In this document: piece after piece, positions 1 through 5,292 of the stretch
Layout of the letters: each line of letters starts with the position of its first letter
Position numbering within the stretch: position 1 is the stretch's first letter
Assembly (NCBI GenBank): GCA_016931365.1
Contig: JAFGEY010000477.1
Coordinates: 1-7,069 of the forward strand
DNA: 7,069 nt
Source: Anaerolineae bacterium
GTDB taxonomy: Bacteria; Chloroflexota; Anaerolineae; JAFGEY01
Direction: 5' to 3'
Notes under the pieces: generated by a model
Database searches by the model: none
The model's input: the letters and a program-made list of their open reading frames with translations, nothing else
Told to the model about the DNA's origin: nothing
Translations under genes and position numbers: made by a program

Positions 1-1
1 A

Positions 2-52
2 GCAGACTTGAAAAAGCGTCTTGATGCGCTCAAGGACTTCGTCCCGGCTTAG
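2..52 (+). CDS. C-terminal end of an unidentified rightward gene (partial)
   Basis: Frame 2 is open from the window edge to a TAG at 50-52 and encodes ADLKKRLDALKDFVPA, a charged amphipathic helix-like tail. The other two plus frames stop within the first 25 bases, and the minus strand offers no start codon for an ORF here. The tail would be convergent with the EF-G-like gene, with 30 bp between the two stop codons. Sixteen residues are too few to name a family, and chance openness cannot be excluded. Confidence 0.35.
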   Translation, partial: ADLKKRLDALKDFVPA

Positions 53-82
53 CTTTACCCTAAAAACTTATGAGACGGAGGT

Positions 83-2149
83 CTAGCCTTTTTCTTCTTC
101 TTCACGCTTGGCCGCAGCGATAATCTCCTGGGTCAAATGGCTGGGAACGGTTTCATAAAAGGCGATGTTCATCGTGTACAACCCACGTCCCTGAGTAAAC
201 GCGCGCAGTTCGGTGGAATAACGCTGCATCTCGGCCAATGGCACCTGGGCCTTGACAATGCTGCGCCCATGCTGTTGATCCATACCCATCACGCGACCAC
301 GGCGGGTGTTCATATCGCTGAGCACGTCGCCCATATACTCTTCGGGCACGGTCACGGTCACGTCGCAGATCGGCTCCAGCAGCACCGGGCCGGCTTCCAT
401 AAACGCCTGCTTGAAGCCTTCGCGTCCGGCGATCTGGAAGGCGATGTCCTTTGAGTCGACGGGGTGCTCCTTGCCGTCGGTCACGGCGACAAAGATGTCG
501 TTGATCGGATAGCCGGCGATGACGCCGTTTTCCATCACGCCGCGGACACCCTTTTCAATCGACGGGCGGAACGACTGCGAAACGGCGCCGCCGAACACTT
601 CCCATTCGTAGACCAGCCCGGCGCCTTCTTCTGCCGGCTCGAGGCGGAGTGAGATCTGGGCAAACTGCCCGGCGCCGCCGGTCTGCTTTTTGTGTCGATA
701 GGTTGTCTCGGCCTTGCGCGTGATCGCCTCGCGATAGGGTACCTTGGGGATCGCTGTCAGCACCTCGACGCCGAATTTTCGTTTCAAGCGACGACAGCCA
801 ATGTCGATATGCGCATCACCCATCCCGCTAAAGATGGTCTGCCGGGTGCTGCCGAGCATATGCCACTCAAAGGTGGGGTCCTCTTCCGTCAGACGCGAAA
901 GCGCCTGGCCCATCTTGGCCGAGTCGGCCTTGGTCTTGGGCGAGACAGCCACGGAAAATATCGGCGCCGGGTACCTGGGGCCTTCCAGCTTGAGCGGATG
1001 CCCCCGGTCGCACAATGTCTGCCCAGTCATCGTGTTGGACAGCTTGGTAATCATCCCGATATCGCCCGCCCCGACGTGCGCGACGGGAATCTGCTCTTTG
1101 CCGCGTGGAATGGCGAGTTGCCCCAGGCGCTCTTCTTCGCCGCTATCCACATTCCAGACGCGCGAATCCGAGTCGATCTGCCCGCTATAGACGCGGAAAT
1201 AGCTCAGTTTGCCATAGGGATCGACGACCGATTTGAAAACCAGCGCGGACAGCGGCGCGTTCAGGCTTGCGGCGAGCTTTTCTTCCGCGCCGGTCACCGG
1301 ATTGGTCGCCGAAACGGTGGGCGACGGCGCAGGCATAAAGTTGACGATAGCATCCAGTACCTTGCGCACACCGACGCCGGTCACACCCGCCGCGCAGAGC
1401 ACCGGCACCACGCTTCCGGAAGCAACGCTCCCCTTCAGACCATTAATAACTTCTTCCTCGGTCAGTTCTTCGCCTTCCAGATACTTCATAATCAGTTCGT
1501 CGTTGCTCTCAGCAGCCGCTTCGACCAATTGCATGCGCGCTTCTTCGGCCTGATCGGCCATATCGGCGGGGATGTCGGCGACAGTGGCATTTTCGCCCAT
1601 GTACGCCTTCATGTTGATCACGTCGACAACGCCCTTGAACTCGGTCTGACTGCCGATAGGCAGCAGCAAAGGCACAAATGTGGCCTGAAAATGCCCGGTC
1701 AGCGAGTTCAGGGCACGCTCAAAACTGGCATTTTCGCGATCCATCTTGTTAATCACGACCATCCGGGGCAAGCTGTATTCGTCTGCATAGCCCCAAGTCA
1801 GTTCGGTACCCACTTCTGCCCCAGCCACCGCGTCGACCAAAAAAAGCGCGCTGTCTACGACACAGAGCGCCTGGCGGACTTCGCCGAGAAAATCGAACGT
1901 GCCCGGCGTGTCCAGGATGTTGATCTTGGCATTGTGCCACTCTACAGGGATTACCGCCGCATTCAATGAGATTTTACGTTCGATCTCTTCCTCATCAAAG
2001 TCGGCAACCGTGTTCCCATTCTCCACACGTCCGGCGCGATTGATCGCCCCGGACGCCAGAAGCATATACTCGGCCAGCGAGGTTTTTCCCGCGCTACTGT
2101 GGGATAGGAAAACGATATTGCGCAACTGTTCCGTCTGATACTCTTTCAC
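83..2149 (-). CDS. Elongation factor G-like translational GTPase (EF-G paralogue)
   Basis: The 688-aa product has the full EF-G architecture. The G domain spans about residues 8-275, domain II about 295-385, domain III about 395-470, domain IV about 471-590 (HKKQTGGAGQF at 486-496, tip loop DGKEHPVDSKD at 558-568) and domain V about 591-668 (EEYMGDVLSDMNTRRGRV). NKMD (G4) lies at 134-137 and CAAG (G5 region) at 252-255. Several GTPase motifs depart from housekeeping FusA. The P-loop is SHSSAGKT (16-23) instead of AHIDAGKT, switch I reads RKISL instead of RGITI, and G3 is DTPGTFDF (80-87), where EF-G/EF-Tu have the catalytic His after DTPG. This matches the EF-G-2/EF-G-like group, whose members include Thermus EF-G-2 and the GTPase-deficient Bacteroides EF-G2. 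The protein would act on the ribosome in the cytoplasm, but its exact role is inferred. The start is a GTG at 2147-2149 with AGGAGG seven bases upstream, and its own promoter lies at 2208-2235. The C-terminus is highly charged (KREEEEKG). Confidence 0.93.
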   Translation of the reverse strand: MKEYQTEQLRNIVFLSHSSAGKTSLAEYMLLASGAINRAGRVENGNTVADFDEEEIERKISLNAAVIPVEWHNAKINILDTPGTFDFLGEVRQALCVVDSALFLVDAVAGAEVGTELTWGYADEYSLPRMVVINKMDRENASFERALNSLTGHFQATFVPLLLPIGSQTEFKGVVDVINMKAYMGENATVADIPADMADQAEEARMQLVEAAAESNDELIMKYLEGEELTEEEVINGLKGSVASGSVVPVLCAAGVTGVGVRKVLDAIVNFMPAPSPTVSATNPVTGAEEKLAASLNAPLSALVFKSVVDPYGKLSYFRVYSGQIDSDSRVWNVDSGEEERLGQLAIPRGKEQIPVAHVGAGDIGMITKLSNTMTGQTLCDRGHPLKLEGPRYPAPIFSVAVSPKTKADSAKMGQALSRLTEEDPTFEWHMLGSTRQTIFSGMGDAHIDIGCRRLKRKFGVEVLTAIPKVPYREAITRKAETTYRHKKQTGGAGQFAQISLRLEPAEEGAGLVYEWEVFGGAVSQSFRPSIEKGVRGVMENGVIAGYPINDIFVAVTDGKEHPVDSKDIAFQIAGREGFKQAFMEAGPVLLEPICDVTVTVPEEYMGDVLSDMNTRRGRVMGMDQQHGRSIVKAQVPLAEMQRYSTELRAFTQGRGLYTMNIAFYETVPSHLTQEIIAAAKREEEEKG

Positions 2150-2207
2150 TAAATTTCCTCCTAAATATTCTCAGAGGCCAATCGTCAGCCACTGATCTGT
2201 CTTCCCT

Positions 2208-2235
2208 ATTGTATTCAGATTGCCCGAACTGTCAA
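2208..2235 (-). promoter_or_regulatory. Sigma-70-type promoter for the EF-G-like gene
   Basis: On the minus strand a perfect -35 TTGACA (2235-2230) is followed after 16 bp by TACAAT (2213-2208). Transcription would start near 2201, giving a 5' UTR of about 50 nt that ends in the AGGAGG Shine-Dalgarno site and the GTG at 2149. Confidence 0.75.
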
Positions 2236-2245
2236 AAAGGCGTTC

Positions 2246-2276
2246 TTCTTTTGCACAAAAGCGCTTTTCTTTTGCA
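2246..2276. repeat. Operator-like repeat cluster between divergent promoters
   Basis: The 10-mer TTCTTTTGCA occurs at 2246-2255 and again at 2267-2276, exactly 21 bp (two helical turns) apart. Between and overlapping the copies are two dyads: CTTTTG-CA-CAAAAG (2248-2261) and the perfect 12-bp palindrome AAAAGCGCTTTT (2257-2268). The cluster lies between the leftward -35 box (2230-2235) and the rightward -35 box (2272-2277), which the second copy overlaps. This is the geometry of a transcription-factor site controlling both promoters. No factor is recognised, and binding is inferred. Confidence 0.5.
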
Positions 2277-2299
2277 TGGAATGAGGGTCATGGTATAAT
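2272..2299 (+). promoter_or_regulatory. Rightward extended -10 promoter for the leader and glycosyltransferase gene
   Basis: TTGCAT (2272-2277) is followed after 16 bp by a perfect TATAAT (2294-2299), preceded by TGG at 2291-2293, which gives an extended -10 (TGnTATAAT). The expected transcription start is near 2306, leaving a leader of about 165 nt before the preferred glycosyltransferase start at 2471. Confidence 0.72.
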
Positions 2300-2305
2300 C
2301 ACTCC

Positions 2306-2443
2306 GACCTTGCAGGGTCAAGATTAGGGCGTTCTGTAAGGTGTGGGGCGATGAACGTCGGTAGCGTGCCCGACGGCCGCGCGGTATTCCAGTCGGCGGT
2401 CGGCCCGTAGGTCATAGATGCGAATGATCTGTAAGCATAAAGC
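2306..2443 (+). other. GC-rich structured 5' leader with alternative hairpins
   Basis: This stretch lies between the 2294 promoter and the glycosyltransferase gene and has no recognised gene or RNA family. Hairpin A pairs CGTCGG (2356-2361) with CCGACG (2370-2375) around an 8-nt loop. Hairpin B pairs CCGACGGCCG (2370-2379) with CGGCGGTCGG (2394-2403), 9 of 10 positions, around a 14-nt loop. The two share 2370-2375 and cannot form together. There is no U-tract, so it does not look like a classic intrinsic-terminator attenuator. I could match no riboswitch consensus. A tandem AAGCGTG repeat (2440-2446, 2447-2453) lies at its 3' end. Confidence 0.35.
2351..2410 (+). CDS. Possible 19-codon leader peptide
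   Basis: An ATG at 2351 preceded by AAGGTG (2338-2343, seven-base spacer) opens a 19-codon frame, MNVGSVPDGRAVFQSAVGP, ending in TAG at 2408-2410. It lies in the leader of the glycosyltransferase transcript and covers both alternative hairpins, so its translation would disrupt them. No residue run suggests an amino-acid-sensing attenuator. ORFs this short arise often by chance, so support is limited to the plausible Shine-Dalgarno site and the position downstream of a good promoter. Confidence 0.2.
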   Translation: MNVGSVPDGRAVFQSAVGP

Positions 2444-2459
2444 GTGAAGCGTGCGCTCT

Positions 2460-2464
2460 GGAGG
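2460..2464 (+). promoter_or_regulatory. Ribosome binding site deciding the glycosyltransferase start
   Basis: GGAGG lies six bases before a TTG at 2471. The alternative in-frame GTG at 2444 has no purine-rich Shine-Dalgarno sequence at the right distance. The site therefore favours initiation at TTG 2471. Confidence 0.65.
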
Positions 2465-2470
2465 CCAGGT

Positions 2471-4342
2471 TTGACAAAATCCGCATGGCTGGCTGTAGCA
2501 GGCATCGTTGTGCTAGCACTGGTCGTTTATCTACCCTTTCAAAGCGCATCGTTAGATGATCTCGACTCTTATAATTTTGCCGGCGCGCTGCTCCGTTTCG
2601 ACCCGGCGAACGGCACGCCGCATCCACCCGGCTATGTACTGTATGTCTGGTTGGGGCGGCTCGTTTTTGCGCTGATCGGTGAGCGGCGTGTCGCACTCAC
2701 CGTGCTCAGTGCCCTATCGGCGGCGCTGGCCTGCGGGCTGCTGTTCGCCCTGGCCTGCGAACTAGGCAACGCGCGAGTGGGTCTGTATGCCTTGCTCCTG
2801 GTGCTTCTGACGCCGGTGATGTGGCTCAATGCCAACAAAGCTCTCTCTGACGCGCCGGGGCTGCTGATGCAGACTGTGTGTGTCTTGTGCCTGGCCCTGG
2901 CCGTCCAACGCCGCATACCGCTGTGGATCGCCGGGCTGTGCCTGGGCCTGGCGGCTGGGTTCCGCCCGCAAGGGGTGATGGGGCTGGCCGCCGCACTGCT
3001 GCTGGCTGCCGTCTGGCTGCGCGCCAAACCGTCTGCGTGGCTGGCCGCCGGACTGGCCATCGGCTTGAGCGTGCTCACCTGGCTGCTGCCGCTGCTGGCC
3101 GCATTTGGATGGAGCGTCCCATCGCTACGAGCCTATTTTGCCAGCGCGACCTCGTTTGTCACCGGCCAGGAATCGCTCTTTGCCACCTCGCTTTCTACCC
3201 AATCGATCGCCGCCCGCTGGCGCGACCTGTGGTTTTGGAGCAGCCAGGCCGTTTTTGCCCCGCTGGCCGAATGGCTGCGCGTGGCGCTGTCCGCCGGCGC
3301 GTTGATCCTGGTTGCCGTCGGCTGCATCCGGCAGCGCAAAAACATCGGCCCGTGGCTGTGCCTGGCCTGGATACTGCCTCAAGTCATCGCCCACCTGCTG
3401 TTTCTGAACACGGCACTCACCCGCTACCTGCTGGCCTTTTTGTTCCCGGCGGCGCTGCTGGTCGCCGCCGGATTGGATGCACTCCCTTATCGGCGGCTCG
3501 GATTAGGCTTGGCCCTCGCCTTTACATTGATCGTCGGCGCCAAAGCATTGCCGCTGGCGCAAGCGCTGCACGTGATCCCCTCACCGCCCACCCAGTTGGC
3601 GGCCTTTGTCGCCGGGCGGCTGCCAAAAGATCGAACCGTGATCGTGGCCCGGCAATCGTACAATGCGCTGGAATATCACCTGCCGGGGTGGGACGTGCGC
3701 TTTGAGGAATACTTTGGCGTCCCAGCGCTGGAACAAGAATTTGCACAAGGTAAAACAACGTATATCGTCATTGCCGATCCGGAATCGCTGCGGCCCGGCG
3801 ATCAGTATGTCGAGATCGAAACCCGTGCCTTTGCTCGCGACCCGCAAATCCACGCCAAGCACGCGCAGGTGGAGGTCAATATCTATGGTCGGGTCGACAG
3901 CTTGAGTTTGCGCGATTTTGCTTTGCCAGAATCCGGCGCGATCCAGATCGGCACGCCGCAGGATGCCAAGTACCTGCTCGGCGGCTGGTACCGGCGCGAA
4001 GAGATCGGCGGCGTGGCCGGGCGGTGGACCGGCGCGGAAATTAGCGCGACGCTGCGCGTATTTCTGCCGCAGCCGGCGAAAACGCTATCCATCCGCACCT
4101 GGTCTTTTGCGCCAGACCAGGTGGTGGGGGTGCTGTGCAACGACCGAGCGATTGGCCGCGTAGATGTGCCGCAGGCCTGGGTGGACGTTTCAATCGCGTT
4201 GCCGGCCTGGTGCGCTCAAGCGGATGGAGTGACTGTCCTGGCTTTACACCCCCAGGTTCTACTCAGCCCGTCCAGCGACGGCCAATCTACCGATCACCGC
4301 ACGCTGGGCATCGCCGTGGCCGAGATCAAATTCTCTCCATAG
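2471..4342 (+). CDS. Polytopic membrane glycosyltransferase of GT-C type
   Basis: This 623-aa integral membrane protein (632 aa if started at GTG 2444) resembles GT-C enzymes of the PMT/ArnT/DUF2723 kind. These transfer a sugar from a polyprenyl-phosphate donor on the outer face of the membrane. Numbering from the TTG, a first membrane helix at about 5-22 is followed by an acidic loop DDLD (29-32), the usual place of the catalytic Asp, and by HPPGY (51-55), typical of DUF2723/TMEM260-like proteins. About ten further hydrophobic segments run to about residue 365. The soluble C-terminal part has an alpha/beta segment (about 370-470) and then a beta-rich region (about 490-623) with IQIGTP, YLLGGWY, GRWTG and DHRTLGIAV. 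I read the last as a carbohydrate- or surface-associated beta-sandwich. The acceptor is unknown. The gene has its own promoter at 2272-2299 and is followed within six bases by the vapBC promoter. Confidence 0.8.
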   Translation: MTKSAWLAVAGIVVLALVVYLPFQSASLDDLDSYNFAGALLRFDPANGTPHPPGYVLYVWLGRLVFALIGERRVALTVLSALSAALACGLLFALACELGNARVGLYALLLVLLTPVMWLNANKALSDAPGLLMQTVCVLCLALAVQRRIPLWIAGLCLGLAAGFRPQGVMGLAAALLLAAVWLRAKPSAWLAAGLAIGLSVLTWLLPLLAAFGWSVPSLRAYFASATSFVTGQESLFATSLSTQSIAARWRDLWFWSSQAVFAPLAEWLRVALSAGALILVAVGCIRQRKNIGPWLCLAWILPQVIAHLLFLNTALTRYLLAFLFPAALLVAAGLDALPYRRLGLGLALAFTLIVGAKALPLAQALHVIPSPPTQLAAFVAGRLPKDRTVIVARQSYNALEYHLPGWDVRFEEYFGVPALEQEFAQGKTTYIVIADPESLRPGDQYVEIETRAFARDPQIHAKHAQVEVNIYGRVDSLSLRDFALPESGAIQIGTPQDAKYLLGGWYRREEIGGVAGRWTGAEISATLRVFLPQPAKTLSIRTWSFAPDQVVGVLCNDRAIGRVDVPQAWVDVSIALPAWCAQADGVTVLALHPQVLLSPSSDGQSTDHRTLGIAVAEIKFSP

Positions 4343-4347
4343 ATTTC

Positions 4348-4376
4348 TTGACAGCCCGTTATAGATGGCTTATAAT
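4348..4376 (+). promoter_or_regulatory. Full-consensus sigma-70 promoter of the vapBC operon
   Basis: A perfect TTGACA (4348-4353), a 17-bp spacer and a perfect TATAAT (4371-4376) form the ideal sigma-70 consensus. It begins just after the glycosyltransferase stop. The leader to the vapB start is only about 15 nt and contains AGGAGG (4385-4390), eight bases before the ATG at 4399. Confidence 0.85.
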
Positions 4377-4385
4377 CCGTCTATA
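4360..4385. promoter_or_regulatory. Dyad operator overlapping the vapBC -10 box
   Basis: TATAGATGG (4360-4368) and CCGTCTATA (4377-4385) form an inverted repeat matching at 8 of 9 positions around an 8-bp centre that contains the -10 box. VapBC-type antitoxins autorepress through such sites via their ribbon-helix-helix dimers. The role here is inferred from family behaviour and position. Confidence 0.6.
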
Positions 4386-4398
4386 GGAGGAAATCAAG

Positions 4399-4656
4399 AT
4401 GTCCAATGAAACCAAAGTCACGGTGACCTTGCCGCGCGATCTCCTCGCTCGTTTGGATGAGCGAGTGCCGTCGCGCCGGCGCAGCAGCTTTATTGCCCGT
4501 GCCATCGAGGAACAGTTGGCTATTCTTGAGCAGGCGGCAGCGATTGACGAGTCGGCCGGGGCCTGGCGCGATGATGCGTATGCCGATATGTCCACCGACG
4601 CAGACATTGACCGCTGGCTGGCCGAGGTACGCGGACCGCCCAGGAACGGAGCCTAA
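4399..4656 (+). CDS. vapB: Ribbon-helix-helix antitoxin, VapB/CopG-like
   Basis: The 85-aa protein begins with a beta-strand (KVTVTLP, residues 6-12). Helix A (RDLLARLDERV) and helix B (SSFIARAIEEQLAILEQ) follow, giving the ribbon-helix-helix fold that dimerises to bind DNA. The C-terminal half is acidic with aromatic residues (AWRDDAY, DIDRWLAEV) and is the likely toxin-binding tail. It would neutralise the PIN toxin encoded three bases downstream and repress its own promoter through the dyad at 4360-4385. The ATG has a strong AGGAGG eight bases upstream. Length and arrangement fit a VapB-type antitoxin; the subfamily is not certain. Confidence 0.85.
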   Translation: MSNETKVTVTLPRDLLARLDERVPSRRRSSFIARAIEEQLAILEQAAAIDESAGAWRDDAYADMSTDADIDRWLAEVRGPPRNGA

Positions 4657-4659
4657 TCA

Positions 4660-5061
4660 ATGTCCGCTTATTTGCTCGATACGGGCATTCTGCTGAGGCA
4701 TTTGCGGGGTCAAAAGACTGTCGTGCATCTGCTGAGAGAGATCGGAAGCGCCCAGCGATTGGCCATCTCGGTCATCACACGGGCTGAGGTTTGCGCCGGC
4801 ATTCGCCAGGACGAGGAACAGGTTACCCGCCACTTGCTGGCGCGATTGGAGACGCTTCCGGCCGACCAACACACCGCCGACTGGGCCGGACTGCTCATTC
4901 GCCGCGCGCGCAGCCAGGAGCGGTCGCTGCAACTGGCCGATGCATTCATTGCGGGTGCAGCGATCCAACACAACCTCACCCTCGTTACCCTCAACCCGAC
5001 AGATTTCAGAGGGCTGGGCCTCAGTCTCTATCCCCTTCCCGATGAACTGGCCGTTCGCTAA
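4660..5061 (+). CDS. vapC: PIN-domain ribonuclease toxin, VapC-like
   Basis: This 133-aa PIN-domain protein is a predicted Mg2+-dependent endoribonuclease; characterised VapC toxins cleave tRNA or rRNA. The acidic active-site residues are visible: Asp7 in LLDTGIL, Glu43 in ITRAEVCAGI, Asp94 in LADAFIAGAA, and Asp115 in the LVTLNPTDF segment that ends the fold. Length is normal for the family, and nothing suggests truncation. The ATG lies three bases after the antitoxin stop, with CGGAG inside the antitoxin's last codons as its Shine-Dalgarno site, so translation is probably coupled. The RNA target cannot be read from the sequence. Confidence 0.9.
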   Translation: MSAYLLDTGILLRHLRGQKTVVHLLREIGSAQRLAISVITRAEVCAGIRQDEEQVTRHLLARLETLPADQHTADWAGLLIRRARSQERSLQLADAFIAGAAIQHNLTLVTLNPTDFRGLGLSLYPLPDELAVR

Positions 5062-5125
5062 AGCCAAGTTTTTTGAGGCAATCGCAGGCGATGGGTACAT
5101 CACGGTTTTTAGGGCACTCGCGCGG

Positions 5126-5200
5126 GATTGTCCCTACGACCACGGCCACCGCAGCAGCCATATTGTAGGGGCGAACCCCCGTGTTCGCCCCCTTAAATGG
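5126..5200. repeat. REP-like or MITE-like palindromic repeat
   Basis: GGGGCGAAC (5168-5176) and GTTCGCCCC (5183-5191) form a perfect 9-bp inverted repeat with a 6-nt loop. The symmetry extends imperfectly to CCAT (5158) and ATGG (5200). A second, outer pairing links GTCCCTAC (5130-5137) with GTAGGGGC (5165-5172), with one mismatch. The TTGTAGGGGCGAAC motif resembles short dispersed repeats I know from Chloroflexota and cyanobacterial genomes. There is no U-tract, so a terminator role for vapBC is not supported by sequence. Confidence 0.5.
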
Positions 5201-5209
5201 CGACGGCGA

Positions 5210-5238
5210 TTGTCTTTGCCCACCAGGTATGATATAAT
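5210..5238 (+). promoter_or_regulatory. Extended -10 promoter for apgM
   Basis: TTGTCT (5210-5215) lies 17 bp before a perfect TATAAT (5233-5238), which is preceded by TGA (5230-5232) as an extended -10. The predicted start near 5245 leaves an AT-rich leader of about 48 nt ending in GGAGG (5281-5285), seven bases before the apgM ATG. Confidence 0.72.
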
Positions 5239-5292
5239 TTCAGCCATGTGTTAAAGAAAATACACGTTGTTTATTGAATTGGAGGATAAATA

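Noticed and set aside
53..90. Bidirectional terminator between the first two genes
   Set aside because: Only a 4-bp AGAC/GTCT stem followed by a short T-run (minus strand) is present, too weak to call.
692..1969. Long plus-strand open frame (425 codons) opposite the EF-G-like gene
   Set aside because: It is antisense to a gene whose domains are recognisable end to end. Its translation is low-complexity, rich in His/Arg/Gly, and shows no family motif. It is a shadow of GC-rich codon bias.
83..2149. Housekeeping elongation factor G (fusA)
   Set aside because: The P-loop, switch I and DTPGH motifs are all non-canonical and no ribosomal protein operon (rpsL, rpsG, tuf) surrounds it, so a paralogue is the better call.
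2306..2443. Known riboswitch, tRNA, 4.5S or 6S RNA
   Set aside because: I found no conserved core sequence of any RNA family I know. Only local hairpins are visible, so it stays an unassigned leader.
2878..3705. Overlapping 275-codon plus frame within the glycosyltransferase
   Set aside because: Its Arg/Pro/Ala-rich translation has no domain. The overlapping frame has membrane helices, HPPGY and a coherent tail.
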